From Streptosporangiaceae bacterium NEAU-GS5 (GTDB lineage: Bacteria > Actinomycetota > Actinomycetes > Streptosporangiales > Streptosporangiaceae), in contig JAGFNW010000018.1 of the NCBI GenBank assembly GCA_017592665.1, forward strand, positions 84,016-148,015: a stretch of DNA of 64,000 nt, in the 5' to 3' direction. The notes below the pieces were generated by a model. That model did no database searches. It was not told where the DNA came from and saw nothing but the letters and a program-made list of their open reading frames with translations. Positions 1 to 9,301 of the stretch are shown here, piece by piece. Within the stretch, counting starts at the first letter, position 1. Each line of letters opens with the position of its first letter. The translations under genes and the position numbers were made by a program.

Positions 1-436
1 AGGCCGACTTGAGGATGTCACGCGGGTCGTGCATGTCGCCCTCGACGATGCTGGTGCCTTCGTTGTCGGCGAGCAGGGCGCGCGCGTGCACCAGGACGAT
101 CGGGTCGTTGTCCACGTAGACGATTTTCGAGTCGGGGGCCGTGCGCTGGGCGACTTGGTGCACGTTGTCCTGGGTCGGTAGCCCGGTGCCGATGTCGAGG
201 AACTGCCGCACGCCGGATTGGGCGATGTGCCGCACGGCCCGGACCAGGAAGCCGCGGTTGGCGCGGGAGGTCTCGCGGGAGTCGGCGCCGGCCAGGCGGG
301 CCAGCTCCATGAGCTTCTCGGCTGCTTCGCGGTCGGCAGCGAAGTTGTCCTTGCCCCCTAAGAAGTAGTCATATATACGTGCGACACTCGGGACAGTCGG
401 GTCGATCCCGCGTGGCACATACTCGTCGGCGCCCAT
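1..436 (-). CDS. SAM-dependent methyltransferase, DUF574 type (partial)
   Basis: The gene runs off the left edge, so only the N-terminal ~145 residues are present. The reading frame opens MGADEYVPRGIDPTVPS and continues through ARIYDYFLGGKDNF, the glycine-rich FLDIGTGLPTQDNVH and VYVDNDPIVLVHA. These are hallmarks of the actinobacterial DUF574 (Methyltransf_19) family, predicted Rossmann-fold methyltransferases of unknown substrate. The acidic VDNDP is where the SAM ribose would be held. The ATG at 434-436 is the first in-frame start before this block. It is divergent from the cNMP-fold gene at 522. A second member of the same family lies at 60248. Family assignment is firm; substrate unknown. 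Confidence 0.85.
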   Translation of the reverse strand, partial: MGADEYVPRGIDPTVPSVARIYDYFLGGKDNFAADREAAEKLMELARLAGADSRETSRANRGFLVRAVRHIAQSGVRQFLDIGTGLPTQDNVHQVAQRTAPDSKIVYVDNDPIVLVHARALLADNEGTSIVEGDMHDPRDILKSA

Positions 437-457
437 ATCGCCTGATCCTATGAGATA

Positions 458-469
458 TCGCGATCGCGA
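458..469. promoter_or_regulatory. 12-bp perfect palindrome in divergent promoter
   Basis: TCGCGATCGCGA is a perfect palindrome in the short gap between the divergent methyltransferase (start 436) and the cNMP-fold gene (start 522). Its placement fits a shared operator, but GC-rich genomes carry such palindromes by chance and no regulator is assigned. Confidence 0.3.
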
Positions 470-521
470 CGCAGTTGAACATGCCTGGATCACCCGTCAA
501 CCGGCTACGTATGGTCTGGCC

Positions 522-944
522 ATGGCCGCGGTCGATGATCGGGCCGGGCGGCTGGGCCGGCTCGGCATCTTCTCCGACCTTACCGATCCGGAGATACGCA
601 CCCTCGCCGACGAGCTGCCCGGTCGCATCTTCCCGGCCGGCGTCCACGTGATTCGCCGAGGTCATCCGGGGGACGGCCTCTACATCATCCTCGAGGGCGA
701 GGCCGGGGTGGTCATCGACGACGAGGAACGGGCCCTGCTGACCACCGGCAGCTTCTTCGGCGAGGTGTCGGTCCTGCTCGCCGAGTTCCCGACCGCCGAC
801 GTCGTCACCAGGACCACGATGTGCTGCCTGGTCATCCCGCCGGAAGAGGTCGAGGCGTTCCTGCTGGCCCATCCGCGGGTCATGTTCCGCATGCTCCAAA
901 CCGAGGCGCGCCGCCTGCGCTCAGCGGTTCCAGAACGCAACTAG
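522..944 (+). CDS. Small cyclic-nucleotide-binding-fold protein
   Basis: A 140-residue stand-alone cNMP-binding (CAP-type beta-roll) domain without any visible HTH. The fold signature is clear: [15 protein letters not shown], then [18 protein letters not shown] and [19 protein letters not shown]. In the phosphate-binding cassette the usual Arg after the glycine-glutamate (normally PRxA) is Thr here, so ligand binding is doubtful. An upstream in-frame ATG at 450 exists, but 522 starts where family similarity begins and leaves the palindrome at 458 outside the gene. It is followed 8 bases after its stop by the GH15 gene, so they may be co-transcribed. Likely a sensor or scaffold; function unknown. 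Confidence 0.75.
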   Translation: MAAVDDRAGRLGRLGIFSDLTDPEIRTLADELPGRIFPAGVHVIRRGHPGDGLYIILEGEAGVVIDDEERALLTTGSFFGEVSVLLAEFPTADVVTRTTMCCLVIPPEEVEAFLLAHPRVMFRMLQTEARRLRSAVPERN

Positions 945-952
945 GGGGCCCG

Positions 953-2773
953 GTGGTGGCAGGCACGGTGTTGGACGGTTACCTCCCGATCGCCGAGCAC
1001 GGGATCATCGGGGATCTGCACACGGTCGCGCTGGTCGGCACGGACGGCACCATCGACTGGTACTGCTGCCCGAGCTTCGACTCCCCGAGCGTCTTCGGCG
1101 CGATCCTCGACCGCGACCGCGGCGGCTTCTTCCGCATCGCCCCGGCCGCCGAGACCTGGACCCCCAAGCAGCTCTATCTCCCTGACACGAACGTCCTGAT
1201 CACGCGTTTCCTCACCCCCGACGGGGTCGGCGAGGTCGAGGACTTCATGCCGGTCGAGCGGGTGCGCGGCCGCGTCCACCGTCATCGGCTGATCCGCCGG
1301 GTCCTCGGCGTACGCGGCCAGATGCGCTTCCGCCTGGACGCCCAGCCGAGGTTCAACTACGGACAGGACGAGCACGAGACCTACTTCCACGAGAACGGCG
1401 TGGTCTTCCAGGCCCCCGGCATCTCGCTCGCCCTGCAGGGACCGCTCGCGCTCAAGCCGGAGGGCAGCGGCGTGCAGTGCGAGTTCACCCTCGAGCCCGG
1501 GCAGAGCGCCACGTTCGTGCTGGAGCAGGTCCCGGAGGACTACATCCCCCGCCTGTACGGCGAGGACGAGACGCGGGAGGCCTTCGAGGGCACGGTCGAC
1601 TACTGGCGGACCTGGCTGTCGCGCTCGCGCTACCAGGGCCGCTGGCGCGAGATGGTGCACCGCTCGGCGCTCACCCTCAAGCTGCTCACCTACGCACCGA
1701 CCGGCGCCATCGTCGCCGCGGCGACCACCAGCCTGCCCGAGGTGATGGGCGGCGCCCGCAACTGGGACTACCGCTACACCTGGATCCGCGACGCGTCCTT
1801 CTCCCTCTACGCGCTGCTCCGCCTCGGCTTCACCGACGAGGCCGCCGCCTTCATGGACTGGCTGGCCCAGCGTTTCCGCGAGTCGGACGCCACCGCCGGC
1901 CGGCCGCTGCAGATCATGTACGACATCCACGGCGGCGCCGAGCTGACCGAGCAGACGTTGCCGCACCTGGCCGGCTACCGCGGCTCGGCCCCGGTGCGGA
2001 TCGGCAACGGCGCCGCGCACCAGCTCCAGCTCGACATCTACGGCGAGCTGATCGACTCGGTCTACCTCTACAACAAGTACGGCACGCCCATTCACCACGA
2101 CACCTGGACCGACCTCTGCCGTACGGTCGAATGGATCGCCGCCAACTGGGACCAGGCCGACGAGGGCATCTGGGAGGTCCGCGGCGGCATCCGCCACTTC
2201 ACCTACTCGCGCGTGATGTCGTGGGCGGGGGTCGAGCGGGCCATCCGGATCGCCACCTCACGCGGCCTGCCCGCCGATCTGGTGCGCTGGCAGTCCGTCC
2301 GCGACAAGATCTACCACCAGATCATGGACCGCGGCTGGAACCCCGAGCGGGGCGCGTTCGTGCAGCACTACGACACGCAGGTGCTGGACGCGAGCATCCT
2401 GATCATGCCCTTGGTGAAGTTCGTCTCGCCCACGGACCGGCGGTGGCTGTCCACGCTGGACGCGATCGCCGGAGAGCTGGTGGCCGACTCGCTGGTCTAC
2501 CGCTACAACGCCGAGGCCTCGCCGGACGGCCTCGACGGCGAGGAGGGCACGTTCTCGATCTGCACCTTCTGGTACGTCGAGGCGCTCGCGCGCGCGGGCC
2601 GCCTGGACGAGGCCAGGCTGGTGTTCGAGAAGATGCTCACCTACGCCAACCACGTGGGCCTCTACTCCGAGGAGATCGGCCCGACCGGTGAGGCGCTGGG
2701 CAACTTCCCGCAGGCCTTCACCCATCTCGCGCTGATCAGCGCGGCCTACTGCCTCGACAAAGAGCTGGGCTAG
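953..2773 (+). CDS. GH15-family glucoamylase/trehalase-like glycoside hydrolase
   Basis: About 606 residues, the usual length for bacterial GH15 enzymes. The protein opens [19 protein letters not shown] and [18 protein letters not shown], typical of the N-terminal beta-sandwich. The (alpha/alpha)6 barrel carries [20 protein letters not shown] and the acid/base region [20 protein letters not shown], ending with [20 protein letters not shown]. No signal peptide, so cytoplasmic. In actinobacteria this subgroup includes mycobacterial-type trehalases as well as alpha-glucan hydrolases, and sequence alone does not separate them. The start is GTG at 953 or 956, after a GGGGG Shine-Dalgarno at ~945. 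A longer frame beginning at 821 would overlap the previous gene and is rejected. The stop abuts the convergent MarR gene without spacing. Confidence 0.9.
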   Translation: MVAGTVLDGYLPIAEHGIIGDLHTVALVGTDGTIDWYCCPSFDSPSVFGAILDRDRGGFFRIAPAAETWTPKQLYLPDTNVLITRFLTPDGVGEVEDFMPVERVRGRVHRHRLIRRVLGVRGQMRFRLDAQPRFNYGQDEHETYFHENGVVFQAPGISLALQGPLALKPEGSGVQCEFTLEPGQSATFVLEQVPEDYIPRLYGEDETREAFEGTVDYWRTWLSRSRYQGRWREMVHRSALTLKLLTYAPTGAIVAAATTSLPEVMGGARNWDYRYTWIRDASFSLYALLRLGFTDEAAAFMDWLAQRFRESDATAGRPLQIMYDIHGGAELTEQTLPHLAGYRGSAPVRIGNGAAHQLQLDIYGELIDSVYLYNKYGTPIHHDTWTDLCRTVEWIAANWDQADEGIWEVRGGIRHFTYSRVMSWAGVERAIRIATSRGLPADLVRWQSVRDKIYHQIMDRGWNPERGAFVQHYDTQVLDASILIMPLVKFVSPTDRRWLSTLDAIAGELVADSLVYRYNAEASPDGLDGEEGTFSICTFWYVEALARAGRLDEARLVFEKMLTYANHVGLYSEEIGPTGEALGNFPQAFTHLALISAAYCLDKELG

Positions 2774-3658
2774 TCACCAGACGCTGATTCGCAGCAGCAG
2801 AGTGTTGAGCGCGTCGGGGGAGTCGGGGGCCAGCCGCCCGGCCACCCACGCCTGAATGCCGTCCTGGACGCGGCGTGCTCCATCGAGGTCGAAGCGGCCC
2901 CGCTCGGTCAGCGACAGCTGCGCCGCGCGCCGGTCGGCCGGGTTGCGCCCGCGCCGGATCAGCCCGTCGCGCTCCAGTTCGCCCAGCATGCCGAACAGCG
3001 CCGGGGCCGTCACTTCGAGCGCGTCCGCGAGCTCCTGCTGCGAGCAGGGTGTCAGCTGGGCCAGCGTGGCCAGCACGACGAAGCGCCGCGACTGCATGCC
3101 GAACTCGCGCAGCGCCTGGTCGGCCCGCTCCGACAGCCGCCAGTGCAGGTTGGCCACGTAGAAGGCGACCCGTCCGGTCAGCTGGTGCGGCAGCTGCCGC
3201 ACCTCCTCGGGGGCCAGCCGGCCGAGCAGGTCGAGCAGCCGCTCGCGCTCCTGGGGGAGCAGATTCTCGGTGAGGATGGCCTCGCCCTGGCCGGCGGCCT
3301 CCTCCAGCGGCGGCAGCGCGAGCTCGCCCTTCTCGGTGAGCTCAAGCGCGTACGAGCGGCGGTCGCCGGAGGCCCGCTCGCGGCGGATCAGCCCGTCCTC
3401 CTCCAGCCGGTCGACGAGCTTCACCATGATCGTACGGTTCACCCCGAGCAGGTCGCCGAGGACCCGCTGCGAGACGGGGCCGTGCCGGACGACCTGGAGG
3501 ATGGCCATGTGCCTGGCGTGCAACCCGGACGGCATCACCTGGACGCTGACCCGCTGGACGCAGCCGAACGCGCGGCGCAGCAGAAATCCGGTGTAACCAG
3601 CCAGCGCGACGGGGGGCGCGGGCTCCGGCACAAGCGCATCGAAATCAACGGATTTCAC
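2774..3658 (-). CDS. Single-chain tandem MarR regulator (two wHTH domains)
   Basis: About 294 residues, twice the usual MarR length, because two winged-helix domains lie head to tail. The first has GPVSQRVLGDLLGVNRTIMV and DGLIRRERASGDRRSYALEL; the second has CSQQELADALEVTAPALFG and DGLIRRGRNPADRRAAQLSL. MarR proteins normally bind palindromes as homodimers, so this looks like a covalent pseudo-dimer. The GTG at 3656-3658 is chosen because residues upstream of it look like translated promoter; the frame itself continues to 3814. It is divergent from the hemerythrin gene at 3747, with a palindrome between them. Ligand unknown; a redox or oxygen-related signal is a guess from the neighbour. Confidence 0.82.
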   Translation of the reverse strand: MKSVDFDALVPEPAPPVALAGYTGFLLRRAFGCVQRVSVQVMPSGLHARHMAILQVVRHGPVSQRVLGDLLGVNRTIMVKLVDRLEEDGLIRRERASGDRRSYALELTEKGELALPPLEEAAGQGEAILTENLLPQERERLLDLLGRLAPEEVRQLPHQLTGRVAFYVANLHWRLSERADQALREFGMQSRRFVVLATLAQLTPCSQQELADALEVTAPALFGMLGELERDGLIRRGRNPADRRAAQLSLTERGRFDLDGARRVQDGIQAWVAGRLAPDSPDALNTLLLRISVW

Positions 3659-3677
3659 GCCTGCCGAATTTATCAAG

Positions 3678-3693
3678 CAATTGAGAATAATTG
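3678..3693. promoter_or_regulatory. Candidate MarR operator
   Basis: CAATT, six bases, AATTG forms an AT-rich inverted repeat in an otherwise GC-rich region, between the divergent tandem-MarR gene and the hemerythrin gene. MarR sites are commonly AT-rich palindromes of this size next to the regulator's own start. Two copies of TTGAACGTC follow at 3691-3699 and 3711-3719. Confidence 0.45.
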
Positions 3694-3746
3694 AACGTCG
3701 GCGTAAGCGGTTGAACGTCAATCCGCTGCGCGGATAGCGTGAACGT

Positions 3747-4247
3747 ATGGCGATCGACTTCAGCATAATGTACGCGGCGCACGATGCCTTCCGCCGCGAC
3801 CTGCGGAAACTCACCGAAGAGTGGGATCAGGGCCGGTGGGAGCAGTTCAAACGGCAACTTCTCATTCATCACCAGGCCGAAGACGAGCTGGTCTGGCCGC
3901 TCATGCGCGGCCGGGTGGCCGGCGACGCGGCCGGCGTGGCGTTAATCGACGAAATGGAGGCCGAGCACGCGCAGATCGACCCGCTGCTCGAGGCGGCCGA
4001 CGTGACGACCCTCCGGGCGCTGCTCGACCATCACCTCCAGCACGAGGAGACCATGGCGCTGCCGCTCATCGACAAGGCGCTCGACCCCGCCGAGTGGACG
4101 GCGTTCTCGATGGCGCTCCGCGACCGGCAGGGCGGGCCGCCCGAGTGGCGCGCCTTCTTCCTGTGGCTGCTGGAAGACGCGCCTTCGCAGACCAAGGACA
4201 ACATTCGCGGCGTCCTGCCGCCCGAGGCGCATCGCCTTCTGGACTGA
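3747..4247 (+). CDS. Hemerythrin HHE-domain protein
   Basis: 166 residues forming one four-helix hemerythrin-like domain. Candidate iron ligands occur in the expected order: His12 in YAAHDAF, the HHQAEDE segment (His41, His42 and Glu45), EAEHAQID and HHLQHEETMALPL. Such proteins bind a di-iron centre and sense or carry O2, NO or iron. No membrane segment. It is divergent from the tandem MarR gene, which probably controls it. Its stop codon lies inside the first unit of a tandem repeat (4243-4297) that leads into a strong hairpin. Confidence 0.85.
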   Translation: MAIDFSIMYAAHDAFRRDLRKLTEEWDQGRWEQFKRQLLIHHQAEDELVWPLMRGRVAGDAAGVALIDEMEAEHAQIDPLLEAADVTTLRALLDHHLQHEETMALPLIDKALDPAEWTAFSMALRDRQGGPPEWRAFFLWLLEDAPSQTKDNIRGVLPPEAHRLLD

Positions 4248-4297
4248 ACGACCACAAAAGACTGGCCGACCACAAAAGCACTGAACGACCACAAAAG
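4243..4297. repeat. Three 18-bp tandem repeats spanning the hemerythrin stop
   Basis: Units at 4243-4260, 4261-4278 and 4280-4297. The first and third are identical (ACTGAACGACCACAAAAG); the middle differs by three bases (ACTGGCC at its start). The first unit contains the gene's own TGA. Confidence 0.9.
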
Positions 4298-4337
4298 CCA
4301 CGCGCCCGGTCCGCGGGAGGCTGAACCGGGCGCGTGG
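4298..4337. terminator. Bidirectional hairpin between convergent genes
   Basis: CCACGCGCCCGGT (4298-4310) and ACCGGGCGCGTGG (4325-4337) form a perfect 13-bp stem with a 14-base loop. It sits between the convergent hemerythrin and phosphoketolase genes. There is no clear T-tract, which is usual in actinomycetes. Confidence 0.75.
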
Positions 4338-4348
4338 GGCCGAACGGG

Positions 4349-4387
4349 GGTTCACACAGTGGTTCTCACGGTGGTTCACACAGTGGT
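4349..4387. repeat. Three 12-bp tandem repeats spanning the phosphoketolase stop
   Basis: Units GGTTCACACAGT (4349-4360), GGTTCTCACGGT (4361-4372) and GGTTCACACAGT (4373-4384), then GGT. Read on the minus strand each perfect unit contains TGTGTGA, and the phosphoketolase stop (4376-4378) lies in the last one. Confidence 0.85.
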
Positions 4388-6751
4388 GCCCGGCCAGGTC
4401 CAGTCGCGGATCTCGGCGGGGTCCTCGCCGTGGACGCGGGTGTGCCGGCGGGCCCACAGACGGGCGTCGACCATCCGCTGCCGGAGCGCCGCGCCGGAGA
4501 CCCCGAGCCCCGGCACCCGGTCGATCACGTCGATGACCAGGTGGAACCGGTCGAGGTCGTTGAGCATGACCATGTCGAAGGGCGTCGTGGTGGTGCCCTC
4601 CTCCTTGTATCCGCGCACGTGCAGCGAGTCGTGGTTGGTCCGCTTGTACGTGAGCCGGTGGATCAGCCACGGGTAGCCGTGGAAGGCGAAGACGATCGGC
4701 TTGTCCTTGGTGAACAGCGCCTCGAACTCCACCTCGGGCAGCCCGTGCGGGTGCTCCGACTCCGGCTGCAGCCGCATGAGGTCGACCACGTTGACGACCC
4801 TGACCTTGAGGTTCGGCAGGTGCTGCCGGAGCAGGTCGACCGCGGCCAGCGTCTCCATCGTCGGCACGTCGCCGGCGCAGCCGAGCACGACGTCGGGCTC
4901 GCTGCCCTGGTCGTTGCTGGCCCACTCCCAGACGCCGATGCCGCGCTTGGTGTGCGCGATGGCCTCGTCCATCGACAGCCATGACGGGGCCGGGTTCTTC
5001 CCGGCCACGATCACGTTGACGAAGTTGCGGCTGCGCAGGCAGTCGTCGGCGACCGCGAGCAGCGTGTTGGTGTCCGGCGGCAGATACACCCGGATGATCT
5101 CGGCCTTCTTGTTGACCACGTGGTCGATGAAGCCGGGGTCCTGGTGGCTGAAGCCGTTGTGGTCCTGCCGCCACACGTGCGAGGACAGCAGGTAGTTCAG
5201 CGAGGCGATGGGGGCCCGCCACGGGATGCCGCGGGTCACCTTCAGCCACTTGGCGTGCTGGTTGAACATGGAGTCGATGATGTGGATGAACGCCTCGTAG
5301 CAGTTGAACAGGCCGTGCCTGCCGGTCAGCAGATAGCCTTCCAGCCAGCCCTGGCACAGGTGCTCGCTGAGCACCTCCATGACCCGGCCGCTCGGCGCGA
5401 GGTTGTCGTCGCCCGGCTCGGGGGAGGCGTTCCAGGTCTTGTCGGTGACCTCGAAGACGGCGGTCAGCCGGTTGGAGGCCGTCTCGTCCGGCCCGAACAG
5501 GCGGAACGTGGTCTGGTTGGCGGCGATCACCTCGCGCAGGTATTCGCCCAGCTTCCGCGTCGGCTCGCTGGTCACCGAGCCCGGCGTCGGCACGTCCACC
5601 GCGTAGTCGCGGAAGTCGGGCAGCCGCAGGTCGCGCAGGAGCAGGCCGCCGTTGGCGTGGGGGATGGCGCTCATCCGGCGCAGGCCCTTGGGCGACAGCG
5701 CGGCGAGCTCGTCCACCAGCTGCCCGGTGGCGTCGAACAGCTCCTCGGGGCGGTAGCTGCGCAGCCACGCCTCCAGCTGCTCCAGCTGGCTTTCGCTGGT
5801 CCGCACCTCGGCCAGCGGCACCTGGTGCGAGCGCCAGCTGCCCTCGACCTTGAGGCCGTCGACCTCCTTCGGACCGGTCCAGCCTTTCGGCGTGCGCAGC
5901 ACGATCATCGGCCAGGCGGGGCGGCTGTGCAGGCGGCGGTTGCGCGCCTGCCACTGGATGGTCGCGATCTGCCGGTACGCGCCCTCGAGCGCCGCGGCCA
6001 GCTGCAGGTGGACCTGCTCGGGGTCGTCGCCGGTCACCAGATAGGGCCGGTGGCCGTACCCCTCCAGCAGGCTCACCAGCTCGTGCTCGGGGATCCTGGC
6101 GAGCACCGTCGGGTTGGCGATCTTGTAGCCGTTGAGATGCAGGATCGGCAGCACGGCGCCGTCGCGCACCGGGTCGATGAACTTGTTGGAATGCCAGCTG
6201 GCCGCCAGCGGCCCCGTCTCCGCCTCGCCGTCGCCGATCACGCAGGTGACCAGCAGGTTGGGGTTGTCGAAGGCGGCGCCGTACGCGTGCACGAGCGCGT
6301 AGCCGAGCTCGCCGCCCTCGTGGATGGAGCCGGGCACCTCGGGCGCCACGTGGCTGGGAATGCCGCCGGGGAAGGAGAACTCGCGGAACAGGTGGCGCAG
6401 CCCGTCCTCGTTCTGGTCGATGTGGTGGTAGACCTCGCTGTAGGTGCCCTCGAGGTAGGCGTTGGCCACCAGGCCCGGGCCGCCGTGACCCGGACCGGTG
6501 ATGAAGATCGCCTCCAGGTCGTGCGCGCGGATCAGCCGGTTCATGTGGGCATAGATCAGGTTCAGCCCGGGGGTCGTCCCCCAGTGCCCGAGCAGCCGGG
6601 GCTTGACGTGCTCCGGCCGCAACGGTTCGCGCAACAGAGGGTTGTCCAGCAGGTAGATCTGCCCGACCGACAGGTAGTTGGCGGCACGCCAGTAGGCGTC
6701 CAGCAACCCGACCTCGGTGTCGGTCAGGACGGTACTCGTGTCCGTAGTCAT
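4376..6751 (-). CDS. xfp: Xylulose-5-P/fructose-6-P phosphoketolase
   Basis: About 791 residues, full family length. This thiamine-diphosphate enzyme cleaves xylulose-5-P (or fructose-6-P) with phosphate to acetyl-phosphate and an aldose phosphate. Family motifs are intact: [39 protein letters not shown], the ThDP-binding [35 protein letters not shown] and later [19 protein letters not shown]. The ATG at 6751 follows GAAGG at proper spacing; an in-frame TTG four codons earlier is less likely. No acetate kinase or phosphotransacetylase is visible nearby. Acetyl-phosphate made here could feed the adjacent acetyl-CoA carboxylase through enzymes encoded elsewhere; that link is inferred. Confidence 0.97.
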   Translation of the reverse strand: MTTDTSTVLTDTEVGLLDAYWRAANYLSVGQIYLLDNPLLREPLRPEHVKPRLLGHWGTTPGLNLIYAHMNRLIRAHDLEAIFITGPGHGGPGLVANAYLEGTYSEVYHHIDQNEDGLRHLFREFSFPGGIPSHVAPEVPGSIHEGGELGYALVHAYGAAFDNPNLLVTCVIGDGEAETGPLAASWHSNKFIDPVRDGAVLPILHLNGYKIANPTVLARIPEHELVSLLEGYGHRPYLVTGDDPEQVHLQLAAALEGAYRQIATIQWQARNRRLHSRPAWPMIVLRTPKGWTGPKEVDGLKVEGSWRSHQVPLAEVRTSESQLEQLEAWLRSYRPEELFDATGQLVDELAALSPKGLRRMSAIPHANGGLLLRDLRLPDFRDYAVDVPTPGSVTSEPTRKLGEYLREVIAANQTTFRLFGPDETASNRLTAVFEVTDKTWNASPEPGDDNLAPSGRVMEVLSEHLCQGWLEGYLLTGRHGLFNCYEAFIHIIDSMFNQHAKWLKVTRGIPWRAPIASLNYLLSSHVWRQDHNGFSHQDPGFIDHVVNKKAEIIRVYLPPDTNTLLAVADDCLRSRNFVNVIVAGKNPAPSWLSMDEAIAHTKRGIGVWEWASNDQGSEPDVVLGCAGDVPTMETLAAVDLLRQHLPNLKVRVVNVVDLMRLQPESEHPHGLPEVEFEALFTKDKPIVFAFHGYPWLIHRLTYKRTNHDSLHVRGYKEEGTTTTPFDMVMLNDLDRFHLVIDVIDRVPGLGVSGAALRQRMVDARLWARRHTRVHGEDPAEIRDWTWPGTTV

Positions 6752-6778
6752 AGCTGCCTTCAATCAGAAGCGGCCTGG

Positions 6779-7405
6779 TTAGAAGCGGTAGGACATTCGC
6801 GCCGTGACGACGGCCTCGGCGAGCTGCGCGTACAGGTTGGCGTTGTCGATCGCGATGGCGGCCAGCCCGGCGAACGCGCCGGCCAGCTCGCTGTCGCGGT
6901 CGGAGAAACCCTCGCCGTTCCGCTTGTTGATGACCTCCACCACGCCGATCGGGCGATCCTTGGCGAACAGCGGCACGGCGAGGAGGTTGCGCGTCTCGAA
7001 GTCGATCGACTTGCCGACCTCGGTGAAGAACCGCTCGTCCGACGAGGCGTCGTCGACGATGGCCACCTGGTGGTTGGCAAGGGCCCAACCGGCGATGCCG
7101 GCCCCCTGCGGAATGCGCTGCCGCATGGCCTTCGGCCCCGACGCCCCGGTGGCGACCTCGATCACCAGCTCGCCGCTGTCCTCGTCGACCAGCATGAGCG
7201 AGCTGGTCTCCGCATCGAGAAGGGCGGCCGCGGACGCCATGATGAACTGGAGCAGCTTTTTGACGTCGAGCGTCGAGTTGAGCGTGACCGCCACGTCGAT
7301 GAGCCGCTTGCGCGCCGTCACCTCGTCGCTGATCTGCTGCTCAAGCTCGACGACCCGGTCGTCCAGCGGCGCCGGGGGATCGGCCCCGGCCGTCATAGAT
7401 GTCAT
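6779..7405 (-). CDS. GAF-domain sensor protein
   Basis: About 208 residues. An N-terminal coiled-coil-like stretch (VVELEQQISDEVTARKRL) leads into LNSTLDVKKLLQFIMASAAA and then a GAF domain with SSLMLVDEDSGELVIEVA, IPQGAGIAGWALAN and LLAVPLFAKDRPIGVVEVIN. No output domain follows, so it probably acts as a ligand-sensing partner. The ATG at 7405 has a GGAGGA Shine-Dalgarno 6-7 bases upstream. It lies between accC and the phosphoketolase, all on the minus strand, suggesting one transcription unit. Ligand unknown. Confidence 0.85.
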   Translation of the reverse strand: MTSMTAGADPPAPLDDRVVELEQQISDEVTARKRLIDVAVTLNSTLDVKKLLQFIMASAAALLDAETSSLMLVDEDSGELVIEVATGASGPKAMRQRIPQGAGIAGWALANHQVAIVDDASSDERFFTEVGKSIDFETRNLLAVPLFAKDRPIGVVEVINKRNGEGFSDRDSELAGAFAGLAAIAIDNANLYAQLAEAVVTARMSYRF

Positions 7406-7425
7406 CGGCATCCTCCTCTGGATGG

Positions 7426-8775
<1,350 letters not shown>

Positions 8776-8785
8776 CGCGGGGTCA

Positions 8786-9301
8786 CTACTCCGTGTCCGA
8801 TGAGACGGGCTCGATGTACATCAGCTCCTGGCCGTACTCGACCATCTCCCCGTCGGAGGGAAGGATCTTGACGATCCGTCCGGCGCGGTCGGCCTCGACC
8901 CGGTTCATGATCTTCATGGCCTCGACGATCGCCAGCTCCTGGCCCGCCTCCACCACGTCGCCCTCGTTGACGTACGGCGTGGCGCCCGGCTCCGCCGCCC
9001 GGTAGAAGGTCCCGACCAGCGGGGCCACGACGGCGTGCCCGATGGGAGCCTCCGGCTCGAAGGCGGGCACGGCGGCCGTCACGGCCGTCGCCGGCGAGAA
9101 CGCCGTGGCCGGAACGGCGCCCGCGACGGCCGCGACCGTCACGGGGGCCTGCCACTCGACCTCCACCTGGTGGTCGCCGGCCGTGACCGTGACCCGGCTG
9201 AGCGCCCCCGGCATCGCCTTCGACAGGTCACGTGCCTGCCGTACCAGCGAATCCAGCAGCTTCTCCTCGTGTTGTTCGGGGTGCTCCTCGACCTCACTCA
9301 T
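8786..9301 (-). CDS. accB: Biotin carboxyl carrier protein
   Basis: 171 residues. The C-terminal biotinyl domain carries the lysine target in AIVEAMKIMNRVEADRAG, preceded by GTFYRAAEPGATPYVNEGD, the thumb region typical of AccB. An Ala/Val-rich linker (about residues 50-90) joins it to an N-terminal segment with LLDSLVRQARDLSKAMPGAL. Its ATG overlaps the accDA stop in ATGA (9298-9301), implying translational coupling and matched amounts of subunits. Confidence 0.96.
   Translation of the reverse strand: MSEVEEHPEQHEEKLLDSLVRQARDLSKAMPGALSRVTVTAGDHQVEVEWQAPVTVAAVAGAVPATAFSPATAVTAAVPAFEPEAPIGHAVVAPLVGTFYRAAEPGATPYVNEGDVVEAGQELAIVEAMKIMNRVEADRAGRIVKILPSDGEMVEYGQELMYIEPVSSDTE

Noticed and set aside
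821..952. Extended N-terminus for the GH15 enzyme
   Set aside because: The extension overlaps the cNMP-fold gene in another frame and lacks similarity; the Shine-Dalgarno supports 953/956.
3942..7088. 1048-codon open frame on the minus strand over the phosphoketolase region
   Set aside because: An out-of-frame shadow of phosphoketolase with Arg/Pro/Ala-rich sequence and no domain; typical of very GC-rich DNA.
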